From Serratia entomophila (lineage in GTDB: Bacteria; Pseudomonadota; Gammaproteobacteria; Enterobacterales; Enterobacteriaceae), in contig NZ_CP082787.1 of NCBI RefSeq assembly GCF_021462285.1, positions 1,488,001 through 1,552,000 on the forward strand: 64,000 bases of DNA. Reading direction: 5' to 3'. Each line of letters starts with the position of its first letter. Positions within the stretch are counted from its first letter, which is position 1. A program made the translations under genes and the position numbers. Below the pieces are notes generated by a model. The model did no database searches, was not told the DNA's origin, and worked only from the letters and a program-made list of their open reading frames with translations. Below, piece by piece: positions 17,491-26,218 of this stretch.

Positions 17491-17654
17491 AGGGGCTCAG
17501 CCGGCGCCTGGGAGGCGGAAGCGTCGCTGGCAGCGGCGTTTTCTTCCAGCGGCGTGGTGGAGCGGGTGTAGATATTCAGCCCGGCGAGAAATACGCCGCC
17601 CAGGGAACCGAAGGCGCACAGGGCGATAACGATGACGAACGCTTTTTTCAGCAT
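17478..17654 (-). CDS. Small single-pass membrane protein, 58 residues
   Basis: Reads MLKKAFVIVIALCAFGSLGG, then a hydrophobic stretch to about residue 27, then a polar tail rich in Ala, Ser, Glu and Pro. The layout fits either a signal anchor or one inner-membrane helix with a periplasmic tail. The ribosome-binding site is weak (GTGAAG). It lies convergent with the LysR gene and overlaps its end by 13 bases, and sits just downstream of the YedA-type exporter gene on the same strand. No family was recognised with certainty. Confidence 0.55.
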   Translation of the reverse strand: MLKKAFVIVIALCAFGSLGGVFLAGLNIYTRSTTPLEENAAASDASASQAPAEPLQTK

Positions 17655-17756
17655 AGGAATGACTTCACAGGTTGCTCGGAACAGTGGGAATTATAGACCC
17701 TTCGCCGGGCGAAACAAGAATCGTTTTTAACGGCGGCCCGCGGACCGCCATTTTGG

Positions 17757-18680
17757 TCACTGTTTCTCGCACTCCACCGATTGCACGCGCGCCGGGCGGG
17801 CGAACAGGTATTTCCCCAGCGTCACCAGCACCACCGCCGAAACGATAATCACCAGCGCTATCCATTCGCGCAGCGCCAAGGATTCGCCGGCAAAACCGAT
17901 GCCGAGCAGCACCGCCACCACCGGATTGACATAGGCATAGCTGGTGGCCACCGCCGGGCGTACGTTTTTCAACAGGAACATGTAGGCGCTGATCGCCAGC
18001 ATGGAGCCGAATACGATCAGGTAGCCCAGGGCCAGGAAACCGCCGGCGCTTGGCATCTGCGTGAGGTGCTCGCCGCTGAGCTGGCTGGCGACCAGCAGCA
18101 CCACGCCGGCGACCAGCATTTCCGCCGCCCCGGCCATCGGCCCGGCGGGCAACGAGATGCGCGAACCCAGCATGGAACCGAAGGCCCAGCTGGCCGACGC
18201 CAGCAGGATCAATAACGCGCCGGTTGGGTTGCCGACCAGATTGTTGCCGGTATTCAGCAACACGATGCCCACCAGGCCAAGCGCGATGCCCGCCCATTCC
18301 AGCCTGGTGTTGCGCATGCCCCACAACAGGCTGAAACACAGGGTGAACAGCGGCACCGTGGCCACCATCACCGCGGCGATGCCGGAGGGCACGTTCTGGT
18401 GTTCCGCCACCGTCACCAGGCCGTTGCCCACCGCCAACAGCAGAATGCCGATGGCGCCGGCGGCCAGCCACTGTTTTGGCGTCGGCAACGCATGGCCGCG
18501 CAGCGCCAGGAAGCAGAACAGCAGGATACCGGCGATCAGAAAGCGGATGCCGGCCATCATCAGCGGCGGCCAGCTTTCGACGCCCAGACGGATAGCAAAG
18601 TAGGTGGAACCCCAGACAATATATAACGTAAACAACGCCCCGATTAACGGCAGGACCTTACGACTGTTTTGGCTCAGCAT
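17757..18680 (-). CDS. yedA: EamA/DMT-family exporter, YedA-like
   Basis: 307-residue drug/metabolite transporter with ten predicted helices in two EamA repeats. The N-terminal segment LYIVWGSTYFAIRLGVESWPP and the second-repeat segment ATSYAYVNPVVAVLLG are characteristic of YedA, an inner-membrane exporter reported to handle some amino acids or drugs. The length equals that of the E. coli protein (306). It is followed by the small membrane protein gene. No dedicated regulator is adjacent. Confidence 0.8.
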   Translation of the reverse strand: MLSQNSRKVLPLIGALFTLYIVWGSTYFAIRLGVESWPPLMMAGIRFLIAGILLFCFLALRGHALPTPKQWLAAGAIGILLLAVGNGLVTVAEHQNVPSGIAAVMVATVPLFTLCFSLLWGMRNTRLEWAGIALGLVGIVLLNTGNNLVGNPTGALLILLASASWAFGSMLGSRISLPAGPMAGAAEMLVAGVVLLVASQLSGEHLTQMPSAGGFLALGYLIVFGSMLAISAYMFLLKNVRPAVATSYAYVNPVVAVLLGIGFAGESLALREWIALVIIVSAVVLVTLGKYLFARPARVQSVECEKQ

Positions 18681-18776
18681 GGATTATTATTCTGTAGGGA
18701 AGGTTATTATTAGAGGACTCAGTAAACCCGATCGGGCCGCGGATAAGCAATGTCTTTGCGCACTTTTTTTCCGGCG

Positions 18777-19274
18777 TCAGGAGGCTGCGTCTTTCCTCAT
18801 CTGCAGCCAGCTTACCGCCGGCAGATAGATGGCCCAGCCGACGGAGAGCAGCAGCAGCATGATTTCCGGCGGTATGCCCGGCCGCAGGGCGCCCATCTTC
18901 CAGCAGAGGGCATAGGCGAAGGGGCCAACCACGGCGCCGAGCACCGCCAGCGGCCAGGGGGCGGCCCTGACCCTATCCAGCAGCCAATACCACCAGCAGC
19001 CGAAACCGAGCCACAGCGCGAACGTCCATAACGGCAGCCCGACATGTTCGCTGTAATGCAGCACGCCGCTGTAGCTCCACAGGCCGTCCATGCCGATGCC
19101 GCCAATGGCGGTCAGCATGGCTCCTTTGCGCCGGGGGGCCGAAGTGAAAATCAACGCCAGCACCGCTCCGGCCAGCAGGATGCCATTGAGGCGGTCACCG
19201 GCCAGCAGCGCCAGCAGCCAGCAGATGCCGAGCCCCAGCGTCGCCAGCCAAAAGCCGCCATGGTTTTTGTTCAT
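18777..19274 (-). CDS. DUF2878 membrane protein
   Basis: 165 residues with five or six hydrophobic segments and conserved tryptophans, including GMDGLWSYSGVLHY near residue 62 and LWTFALWLGFGCWWYWLLD near 85, as in DUF2878 proteins. The location is probably the inner membrane; no function is known for the family. It stands between the YedA gene and a gene-poor stretch, all on the minus strand. Confidence 0.7.
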   Translation of the reverse strand: MNKNHGGFWLATLGLGICWLLALLAGDRLNGILLAGAVLALIFTSAPRRKGAMLTAIGGIGMDGLWSYSGVLHYSEHVGLPLWTFALWLGFGCWWYWLLDRVRAAPWPLAVLGAVVGPFAYALCWKMGALRPGIPPEIMLLLLSVGWAIYLPAVSWLQMRKDAAS

Positions 19275-19327
19275 TTTGCCGCACCCCTCTATTCAACCCA
19301 TTGCAAGGGCAGGCTCCGATTGCTCAA

Positions 19328-19456
19328 TCAGTTGGGCGCTGTTGCCGATAAGGCGGCTGCCCATGCCAACGGCAGGGCAGCGGGGGCGGGTTGTTGACCC
19401 GCGCCGGGAAGAAGGCCGCACCTTTGGGCGGCTTTGTCGATGCTTTCGCAGGCCAT
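19328..19456 (-). CDS. Possible small protein of 42 residues
   Basis: The frame starts MACESIDKAAQRCGLLPGAG and ends with an Ala/Pro-rich tail. A strong AAGGGGAAG lies six bases upstream of the ATG, which is the main support. Upstream, at 19512-19535, TTGTAC occurs twice on this strand 18 bp apart and could be a promoter or operator. No homology was recognised, so it may be a chance frame. Confidence 0.3.
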   Translation of the reverse strand: MACESIDKAAQRCGLLPGAGQQPAPAALPLAWAAALSATAPN

Positions 19457-19560
19457 AGTCTTCCCCTTGCCAAGTGCCGATGACTCAACCATAGCGAGGA
19501 AGGCTAAAACAGTACAACCAGAATAATCTGTACAAGGCCAAAACGTGCGGCGGAACCGGT

Positions 19561-20214
19561 TTACAGCAGAGAGATGCGATAGGCGCAGCGGCGCGCGCCG
19601 GCCAAAATATGCTCTGAACGTTCCACCTGCGCCTGCAACACCTCGGTAAAAATGCTCAGTTCCGCGCGGCAAAACCCCTGGCAAACGGCGGCGGCGGCGC
19701 AGATTGGGCAGTGGTTTTCCACCAGCAGGTAGGAGCCGTCTTCCTGTTGGCGCCACTCGGCCATATAGCCTTCCCGGCTGCGGATGGCGGCCAGACGCGC
19801 GACGCGCTCCTGCAGATCGCCTGCGCCGACCATCGCTTGTTTGTAATTGATGCGGGTCTCTTGCTCGCGGGTGTCGATCAGCACATCGATCGCCTGCTCA
19901 CCCAGCTTGTCGCGCACGGTGCGCAGCAGCTGCACCGTCAATTCGGCATGGGTGTCCGGAAAGCGGGCGTTGCCGGTAGCGGTGAGGTGCCAGAGCTGCA
20001 CCGGGCGGCCGACGCCGCGCGTCTCGGCGATGGCCTCCACCAAACCTTCTTTAGCCAGCTTGACGAACTGCTGACGCGCCGCTTCGCCGGTGGTGCCAAG
20101 GACTTTACCTGCCTCTGAGGCTTGCTGTGGGCCGCGGGTTTTCAACAGCGTCAGCAAACGGTCACTGACCGATTGTGCGCCGCCTTGGCTATTTTCCAAG
20201 TTTATTCTTGACAT
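19561..20214 (-). CDS. SufR-like iron-sulfur winged-helix regulator
   Basis: 217 residues from the ATG at 20214, behind GGCGGAG. The N-terminal winged helix reads SDRLLTLLKTRGPQQASEAGKVLGTTGEAARQQFVKLAKEGLV. The C-terminal part carries NHCPICAAAAVCQGFC and later ARRCAYRI, giving cysteines near 169, 172, 178, 182 and 210; this cluster resembles the Fe-S binding part of SufR. SufR represses Fe-S assembly genes in cyanobacteria. Here the divergent neighbour is an MFS transporter, so this is a local regulator. Two CAAG-N6-CTTG dyads at its start resemble the CAAC-N6-GTTG SufR site. Confidence 0.75.
   Translation of the reverse strand: MSRINLENSQGGAQSVSDRLLTLLKTRGPQQASEAGKVLGTTGEAARQQFVKLAKEGLVEAIAETRGVGRPVQLWHLTATGNARFPDTHAELTVQLLRTVRDKLGEQAIDVLIDTREQETRINYKQAMVGAGDLQERVARLAAIRSREGYMAEWRQQEDGSYLLVENHCPICAAAAVCQGFCRAELSIFTEVLQAQVERSEHILAGARRCAYRISLL
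20197..20210. promoter_or_regulatory. Putative regulator dyad 1 (CAAG-N6-CTTG)
   Basis: CAAGTTTATTCTTG lies inside the first codons of the SufR-like gene. The spacing equals that of the known SufR operator. The centre is 45 bp from the second copy. Proposed autoregulatory site. Confidence 0.5.
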
Positions 20215-20241
20215 ATTTCTCCGCCTCACCCTAACTTATTC

Positions 20242-20255
20242 CAAGATAACTCTTG
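20242..20255. promoter_or_regulatory. Putative regulator dyad 2 (CAAG-N6-CTTG)
   Basis: CAAGATAACTCTTG, in the middle of the divergent region between the SufR-like gene and the MFS gene. The arms extend to CAAGA/TCTTG. It is placed to control both promoters. Confidence 0.55.
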
Positions 20256-20317
20256 TTAAATTTAACGCAATACCATGACCAACTCAATGCCATTCCTCTG
20301 AAAACAGGACGACAACC

Positions 20318-21766
20318 GTGATAACCAACGATGATAGCCGCTGGGGCGATCTTTTTTCCGGCAAAAACGCCGCCAGTGCGATCGCGCTCTCACTCGGCGT
20401 GGCGCTGCATGCAATCAATATCCTGGTCGCCACCACCATTCTGCCCTCGGTGGTGCAGGATATCGGCGGCCTCGATCTCTACGCCTGGAATACCACACTG
20501 TTTGTCGTGGCGTCGATTTTGGGTTCGGCGCTGTCGGCCCGCTTGCTCAGCGGCTACGGCGCGCGCAGCGCCTATCTGGTGGCTTCGCTGTTTTTCATCG
20601 CCGGGGCGATGCTGTGCGCGCTGGCGCCCTCGATGCCGGTGCTGCTGATTGGCCGCACGGTGCAGGGCTTTGGCGGCGGCCTGATTTTTGCGCTGTCCTA
20701 CGCGATGATTAACCTGGTGTTCGAGCAGAAGCTGTGGCCGCGCGCGATGGCGCTGATTTCGGCGATGTGGGGCATCGCGACGCTGGTGGGGCCGGCGGTC
20801 GGCGGAATTTTTGCCGAGTTGAACGCCTGGCGCTGGGCGTTTGGCATTCTGTTGCCGATCATGGTGCTGTATGGCGGCTTTACCTTCATCATTCTGCCTA
20901 AGGGCAAAGCGCAGCAGGATGTCGCGCCGTTGCCGCTGGCCCAGCTGCTGTTGCTGGCGACGGCGGTGCTGGTGGTGTCCGCCGGCAGCCTGGCGGACAG
21001 CGCCTGGATCAACCTGGCGGGCATTGCGCTTTCGCTGTTGTTGATGGCCTGGCTGATTCGGCGCGAAGGGCAGTCGCGCGCCCGCTTATTGCCGCAGGGC
21101 GCCTTGCGCCGCGGTTCGGCGTTGGCCTCGCTGTATATTACCGTTTCCCTGCTGGTGGTCGGCATGACCAGCGAAATTTTCGTGCCTTATTTCCTGCAGC
21201 TGCTGCACGGCCAGTCGCCGCTGATTTCCGGCTATATCGCCGCGACCATGGCGGCCGGCTGGACGTTATCGGAAATTCTCAGCTCCGGCTGGCGGGGGGC
21301 GGGCATCCGCCGGGCGATCATGACCGGGCCGCTGTTTGTGCTGGTGGGGCTGTTGGCGCTGGGCATCCTGATGCCGACGCCCTCCGGCGGCCACTGGCAG
21401 GCGCTGGCGCCGATTGTCATCGCCCTGACGCTGGTGGGCTTTGGCATCGGCTTTGGCTGGCCGCATCTGCTGACGCGCATTTTGCAGGTGGCGCCGGAGG
21501 CGGATAAAGACATCGCCGGGGCCTCGATCACCACGGTGCAGCTGTTCGCCACGGCGTTTGGCGCCGCGTTGGCCGGGATGATCGCCAACCTGGCCGGGCT
21601 GAACGCGCCGGGCGGCGCTGTGGGGGCGGCTTCCGCCGCGCGTTGGCTGTTCCTGCTGTTCGCTCTGGCGCCGCTGTTGGCGGTGTTCAGCGCCTGGCGC
21701 TGTGCGGCGATTGAACCGCCCCACGCCGAGCGTGGTGATTGGCTGCGGGATCCGCCGGCGCCCTGA
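20318..21766 (+). CDS. MFS transporter, DHA2-like drug efflux
   Basis: 482-residue major facilitator with about 14 hydrophobic segments. Helix 1 reads AINILVATTILPSVVQDIGGL, a DHA2-like motif, and ARLLSGYGARSAYLVASLFF occupies the loop 2-3 position. GTG is the start codon, with AGGAC nine bases upstream. It is divergent from the SufR-like regulator with two shared dyads, so it is probably repressed by it and released when the Fe-S cluster is lost or altered. The substrate may be a redox-active or metal-chelating compound; that is inference. Confidence 0.82.
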   Translation: MITNDDSRWGDLFSGKNAASAIALSLGVALHAINILVATTILPSVVQDIGGLDLYAWNTTLFVVASILGSALSARLLSGYGARSAYLVASLFFIAGAMLCALAPSMPVLLIGRTVQGFGGGLIFALSYAMINLVFEQKLWPRAMALISAMWGIATLVGPAVGGIFAELNAWRWAFGILLPIMVLYGGFTFIILPKGKAQQDVAPLPLAQLLLLATAVLVVSAGSLADSAWINLAGIALSLLLMAWLIRREGQSRARLLPQGALRRGSALASLYITVSLLVVGMTSEIFVPYFLQLLHGQSPLISGYIAATMAAGWTLSEILSSGWRGAGIRRAIMTGPLFVLVGLLALGILMPTPSGGHWQALAPIVIALTLVGFGIGFGWPHLLTRILQVAPEADKDIAGASITTVQLFATAFGAALAGMIANLAGLNAPGGAVGAASAARWLFLLFALAPLLAVFSAWRCAAIEPPHAERGDWLRDPPAP

Positions 21767-21857
21767 ATGTCTGAGTGAGCCTTTAAATTCGCTTGACGAG
21801 TCCCGTATTTGAGATTATTTCTCTTATATGGGATTTTTTTTGTGGGGAGCGATTAAG

Positions 21858-22427
21858 GTGGATAACGAATGGGACAGCGCCGACCTCAGGCTGGCGCAGC
21901 GGCTGGCCGATTTGCGCCAGCGGCGAGGGGCTTCGTTGGAGGAACTGGCGCAGCAGACCGGCATCAGCCGGGCGACGCTCTCAAGGGTGGAGAGGGGCGA
22001 AACCAGCCCAACGGCCTCATTGTTGAACCGGTTGTGCGCAGCCTATGGGTTGACCATGTCGCGCCTGCTGAGCGAGATAGAAGACGAACCGCCGGAGCTG
22101 CTTCACCTGGAGCAGCAGCCGGTATGGATCGATCGCGCCAGCGGTTTTCATCGCCGTTCGGTATCGCCGCCCGCCGCGCTGTACAAAGCCGAGTTTATCG
22201 AAGGCCGGCTGGAGGCCGGTGCGCAGATAGATTACGACCTTCCGTCCGTTCCGGCGCTGGAACACCACCTGTGGCTGCTTTCGGGGCATTTGACGCTGAC
22301 GCTGGAAGGGCGCACTTTCCGGCTGTCGCCCGGCGACTGCCTGCGCTACCGCCTGTTCGGCGCCTCAAGCTTTCACGTTCCCGGCGCGGAGCCGGCCCAT
22401 TACACGCTCGTCATCTGCAGGCCATAA
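21858..22427 (+). CDS. XRE-cupin transcriptional regulator
   Basis: 189 residues. The HTH LRLAQRLADLRQRRGASLEELAQQTGISRATLSRVERGETSP begins near residue 8 and a C-terminal cupin follows (LEHHLWLLSGHLTLTLEGRTFRLSPGDCLRY). The GTG at 21858 behind GGGGAG is preferred; an ATG at 21828 lacks a ribosome-binding site. It is followed after two bases by a GNAT gene, a pairing often seen for this regulator type, so the cupin may sense the substrate or product of that acetyltransferase. Confidence 0.85.
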   Translation: MDNEWDSADLRLAQRLADLRQRRGASLEELAQQTGISRATLSRVERGETSPTASLLNRLCAAYGLTMSRLLSEIEDEPPELLHLEQQPVWIDRASGFHRRSVSPPAALYKAEFIEGRLEAGAQIDYDLPSVPALEHHLWLLSGHLTLTLEGRTFRLSPGDCLRYRLFGASSFHVPGAEPAHYTLVICRP

Positions 22428-22429
22428 CC

Positions 22430-22948
22430 ATGATTGAAATACGACAGTTTGACGCCGGCGCGGCGGAAAGCGCCATTGCCGAGCTGGCCGATATGCTGCA
22501 CGCCAGCGTGGCGCAGGGTGCGAGCATCGGCTTTGTGATGCCTTTTACGCTGGAGCAGGCGCAGGCTTTTTGGCGTCGGCTGCTGCCGGCCATTGAGCGC
22601 GGCGAGCGGGCGATGCTGGTGGCGCGCCAGGCCGGGCGGGTGGTCGGCACCGTGCAACTGCTGCTGGACATGCCGGACAACGGCCGCCACCGCGCCGAAG
22701 TGGCCAAGTTGATGGTACATCCGCAGGCCCGCCGCCAGGGCATTGCGTGGCGGCTGATGCTGGAAGTGCAGGCGTTGGCGGTAAGGCATCAGCGCCGTCT
22801 GCTGGTGTTGGATACCCTGACCGGCGATACCGCGGAAGGCATGTATCGCCGGCTGGGTTTTGCGCTGGCGGGCAGCATCCCGCAGTACGCCATGGCCAGC
22901 AACGGCGGCGCATTGGACGCCACCAGCTATATGTATAAGTTGCTGTGA
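22430..22948 (+). CDS. GNAT-family N-acetyltransferase
   Basis: 172 residues with the acetyl-CoA motif VAKLMVHPQARRQGIAWRLMLEVQALA near residues 90-117 and the beta-bulge segment RLLVLDTLTGDTAEGMYRRLGFALAG after it. In the P-loop, Arg-Arg-Gln-Gly-Ile-Ala is the Q/RxxGxG/A signature. It starts two bases after the XRE-cupin stop and is surely co-transcribed and probably co-regulated. The substrate is unknown; small-molecule resistance or amine detoxification is plausible. Confidence 0.85.
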   Translation: MIEIRQFDAGAAESAIAELADMLHASVAQGASIGFVMPFTLEQAQAFWRRLLPAIERGERAMLVARQAGRVVGTVQLLLDMPDNGRHRAEVAKLMVHPQARRQGIAWRLMLEVQALAVRHQRRLLVLDTLTGDTAEGMYRRLGFALAGSIPQYAMASNGGALDATSYMYKLL

Positions 22949-22975
22949 CTGCAACCGCCGCAGCCTCAAGGCTGG

Positions 22976-23815
22976 TTATCGTGCACCTTGCCCGTTCCAG
23001 GCTTTGATCGCCTGCTGGCGGATTTGCAGCTTCTGCTGCGGCGTCAGCTTGTTGTAATCGCGCGCCATGCCGCTTTCCCAGTCACCGTACAGCGGGTTGG
23101 GCAGCAGGATATATTCGGTGCCGAACTTGCTCTGGTTCTGGCTGACGAACGCCCGGCGCTGCGCATTATCCTTGTGGTAGGTCGCCGCGCCGAAGTCGTT
23201 CAGGTTATCGCCGGCGTACACCACGATGTCGTAACCGGCCCGTTTGATGGCGTCAAACCGCGCCTGCTTGTTGGAGGTGTCGCTGCTGAGCAGCACGGTT
23301 TTTTCCGACATGCCGGTAAAGCCCAGCTTCTGCATATTGGCGACCGTGGCGGCGTATTCGGACTGCTTGCGGTTGGAAACGTAGAACATGGTGCCCTGAT
23401 GGCCGTTGACGTAGCGGGCGAATTGCACCGCACCCGGCACCGCGCCGGCCTGTTCGGCCTGCGACCATTTGGCCCAGGTCTCACCGGCGAAGGGCTTAGC
23501 CTGCAGCGCCTGCCAACCGGAGTAGGGGCTGTTGTCCAGCATGGTTTCGTCCAGATCGACCACCACCGCCTTTTTCCTGCCCGGCGCAGCGTTGGCCGCA
23601 TCGAAGGCGCGCTGCGCGCTGTTAAACGCCTGATGCGCCAACGCCTGATATTCACCAGACTGCTGGAACCAGTTCAGCGCCAGCACCGACTGGTCCGCCA
23701 GCCGCTGCTGCGCCAGCGGATCGGTTTTTGGCGGCTGCGCGCAGCCGGCGAGGGCCAATAGCGCGATGCCCGCCGCCACGCCAAAGGGGGCTTTTTGCCT
23801 GTTTTGTCCTGCCAT
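22976..23815 (-). CDS. 5'-nucleotidase, lipoprotein e(P4) family (class C acid phosphatase)
   Basis: About 279-residue HAD-superfamily phosphatase anchored to the outer membrane. The signal peptide ends in the lipobox LALAGC. VVVDLDETMLDNSPYSG is the first HAD motif with both nucleophile and acid aspartates; FYVSNRK is motif 2 and YAGDNLNDFG the C-terminal metal-binding motif. Of three consecutive ATGs (23821, 23818, 23815) the last has the best spacing from GGAG. It is known in Haemophilus to dephosphorylate NMN and nucleotides during NAD uptake. It follows the double-GNAT gene on the same strand with a gap of about 18 bases. Confidence 0.88.
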   Translation of the reverse strand: MAGQNRQKAPFGVAAGIALLALAGCAQPPKTDPLAQQRLADQSVLALNWFQQSGEYQALAHQAFNSAQRAFDAANAAPGRKKAVVVDLDETMLDNSPYSGWQALQAKPFAGETWAKWSQAEQAGAVPGAVQFARYVNGHQGTMFYVSNRKQSEYAATVANMQKLGFTGMSEKTVLLSSDTSNKQARFDAIKRAGYDIVVYAGDNLNDFGAATYHKDNAQRRAFVSQNQSKFGTEYILLPNPLYGDWESGMARDYNKLTPQQKLQIRQQAIKAWNGQGAR

Positions 23816-23833
23816 CATCATCTCTCCGTGGAA

Positions 23834-24682
23834 TTATTGTGGGGTTTCTAACGTCATGGCCATCTCAAACTGGCGTAACGGATCCTGTTGCCAGCCGAGC
23901 CGGTCGAAGAATGGGGCCGCGACTTCAGGGACATAGACGGTGGCCACCAGCGGCAGCGGGGCAAACTGCGCCTGCAAGGCCGCCAGCGTTGCGCGGGCGT
24001 GGCCTTTGCCGCGGTGCTGCGGCGGCACGTAGATCATGCGCAGGAAGCATTTCTCTGCGCCAGGCATCACCACGGCATAGGCGTGGCGATCCAGCGTGAA
24101 GGCGCGCGGCCTGCCCGGCAGCTTGTACAGCGTTTCAGGGGCGACCAGCCAGGGCAGGTCGGTGGCGCCTTCCGCCGTCATGCGATGGCTGACGGTCAGC
24201 GGGTCGATTTCCTGCAAGGCGACGGTGGCGCCGGCGGGCCGTTCCGGCGCCTGGTGGCCGGTCAGCGTGCGGACGATGCGCATGCCGGCATGATGGTACA
24301 GCGCCAGCCCCGCCTTGTTGCTTTCAATGACTTCCAGCGACAGCCGGCGATCGCCGCGCGCCCGGGCTTCGCTCGCCAGCCGGCGCATCAGCGCCTTGCC
24401 CAGCCCCTGTCCGCGCATTTCCGGCCGGATGGACAACGCCGCCACCCGGCTGTGCAGCCCGCGGCGGGCAATCAGCGCTATCGCTACCGGCTCGCGGCGG
24501 TGGGTAACGATCACGCTGTCGCTCAGGCTGAGATCTTCTGAGCCAAAACGGCCGGCGAAGGCGGGGCCGTCGATAACGAAGGGCACGATATAGTTTTCGA
24601 AGCAGCGGCTGAGGATATGCGCCAGTTGGTCGCTGCTGTAGCGCAGGGCGTTCTGGTATTCAAACTGTCCGTCGTTCTGCAT
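23834..24682 (-). CDS. Tandem-GNAT acetyltransferase-like protein
   Basis: 282 residues. An N-terminal GNAT domain shows LSIRPEMRGQGLGKALMRRLASEARARG near residues 95-122. A second, more divergent GNAT-like half contains RMIYVPPQHRGKGHARATLAALQAQF near 225-250, again with an RGKGxA acetyl-CoA loop. I chose the ATG at 24682; the frame continues to 24742 with no better signal. The gene lies upstream of the P4-type phosphatase on the same strand and may form an operon with it. Substrate not known. Confidence 0.75.
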   Translation of the reverse strand: MQNDGQFEYQNALRYSSDQLAHILSRCFENYIVPFVIDGPAFAGRFGSEDLSLSDSVIVTHRREPVAIALIARRGLHSRVAALSIRPEMRGQGLGKALMRRLASEARARGDRRLSLEVIESNKAGLALYHHAGMRIVRTLTGHQAPERPAGATVALQEIDPLTVSHRMTAEGATDLPWLVAPETLYKLPGRPRAFTLDRHAYAVVMPGAEKCFLRMIYVPPQHRGKGHARATLAALQAQFAPLPLVATVYVPEVAAPFFDRLGWQQDPLRQFEMAMTLETPQ

Positions 24683-24791
24683 GGCGGGTTCCAGTAAAAG
24701 GGAGGAAGCTATACATCTAGACCCGTTTGTTTTGTAAGGCAAGTTTGCGAATGCGATTACGCGATGCGGGCGGTGCCGAAGAGCACAAAAG

Positions 24792-24817
24792 AAAAAAGCC
24801 GGACGCAGCCGCCCGGC
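24792..24817 (-). terminator. Terminator of the porin gene
   Basis: On the minus strand GCCGG and CCGGC flank a ten-base loop and are followed by six T. It lies about 65 bases after the porin stop codon. The stem is short, so efficiency is uncertain. Confidence 0.55.
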
Positions 24818-24880
24818 GAAATAAACTCTGGGTGATCAAGTAGCCGAGGCTAAAGTTTGCAGTGGTGGTTATTCATCACA

Positions 24881-25978
24881 TCAGAACTGGTAGGTCAGGG
24901 CAACCACAACGACGTCGTCGTTTTTCAGACCCAGCTTGTTGTCGTCATCGAGTTGGTTGATCTTATATTCAACATAAGTGGACATGTTTTTGTTGAAGTA
25001 ATAAGTCGCCGCCACATCGAAATATTTAACCAGGTCGACGTCGCCGATGCCTTCAATATCTTTGCCCTTCTGCTGAACATAACCCAGCGATGGGCGCAGG
25101 CCGAAGTCGAACTGATATTGCGCAACCAATTCGATCCCTTCGGCTTTATTGGCGAAACCGCTGACGGAAGTGGCGTTGTTATTGATGGTGGCGATGCCGG
25201 AAATAGGCGCGATGTTGCGGCTCTGCGAATAGGTCGCGGCCAGGTAAACATCGTTGTTGTCATATTTCAGACCGCCGGCCCAGATATCGGCCTTATCGCC
25301 TTTACCGAAGGTGCCCGCTTTCTGGCCGGCGGTGCGGTTAGAAGAGGCATAGGCGGCGCCGACGCTCAAGCCGTCGATGATTTCGTAGCTGGAAGACAGA
25401 CCCCAGCCGTCGCCGTTGGCTTTGCTGCCGGAGCGGCCGTCGTTTTCATTTTTGCCCTGGTACTGTACCGCGAACTTCAGGCCGTCAACCAGGCCGAAGA
25501 AGTCGTTGTTGCGGTAGGTGGCGACGCCGTTGGTGCGGCCATTCATAAAGTTGTCGGTCTTGATATAAGCATCGTCGCCGAATTCTGGGATCATATCCGT
25601 CCAGGCGCCGACGTCATAGATAATGCCGTAGTTGCGGCCGTAGTCGAATGAGCCGACGTTTTTGTATTTCAGGCCGGCGAAGCCCAAACGGGTTTTGGTG
25701 TCTTTGGTGCCGTCGGACTCGGCGTGGTTGGCGGCAATCTGATATTCCCACTGGCCGTAGCCGGTCAGCATATCGTTAATTTGGGTAGCGCCTTTAAAAC
25801 CGATACGCACGTAGGTCTTGTCGCCGTCATTACCAGCATCGTCAGAGAAATAATGCAGTGCTTTTACACGGCCGTAAAAATCAAGTTTGTTGCCGTCTTT
25901 GTTATAGATTTCTGCTGCTGGTGCTGCCTGCGCAATTAAAAGTGCCGGAATAATAACGGCCAGAAGATTACGTTTCAT
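24881..25978 (-). CDS. General outer-membrane porin (OmpC/OmpF family)
   Basis: 365 residues with a signal peptide ([21 protein letters not shown], mature protein starting near AEIYNKDG) and a 16-strand trimeric porin barrel ending in the terminal phenylalanine of [27 protein letters not shown] and [22 protein letters not shown] are family landmarks. The constriction loop 3 contains [10 protein letters not shown], with the usual acidic residues. Diffusion of small polar solutes is the expected role. It is monocistronic, with a leader of more than 100 bases that could be a target for small RNAs. Which paralogue (OmpC, OmpF, OmpN, PhoE) cannot be fixed. Confidence 0.88.
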   Translation of the reverse strand: MKRNLLAVIIPALLIAQAAPAAEIYNKDGNKLDFYGRVKALHYFSDDAGNDGDKTYVRIGFKGATQINDMLTGYGQWEYQIAANHAESDGTKDTKTRLGFAGLKYKNVGSFDYGRNYGIIYDVGAWTDMIPEFGDDAYIKTDNFMNGRTNGVATYRNNDFFGLVDGLKFAVQYQGKNENDGRSGSKANGDGWGLSSSYEIIDGLSVGAAYASSNRTAGQKAGTFGKGDKADIWAGGLKYDNNDVYLAATYSQSRNIAPISGIATINNNATSVSGFANKAEGIELVAQYQFDFGLRPSLGYVQQKGKDIEGIGDVDLVKYFDVAATYYFNKNMSTYVEYKINQLDDDNKLGLKNDDVVVVALTYQF

Positions 25979-26218
25979 GATTTACCCTGCTTTATTCGAT
26001 TGAAAGACGCTTATCATCAGTTGCATTGCTGTTTACTGTGCCGCCTAAACGTTTGCAGCGGGTTTTTTTTACCTTAGTTATGTGATCTATTTATGACAGA
26101 ATATTCAATTTCGTATCGAACGATTAAAAAAGTCGCGTAAAGAGTGAATTTTCTTCTCGGGCAAGTGTCGGCGGCTGGTCTACAGTTAGCGATACCCTTC
26201 CTGACTTCTGGAGGAATC

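Noticed and set aside
26080..26110. CRP site before the porin gene
   Set aside because: One TGTGA half is present but the other half does not match TCACA at the needed distance.
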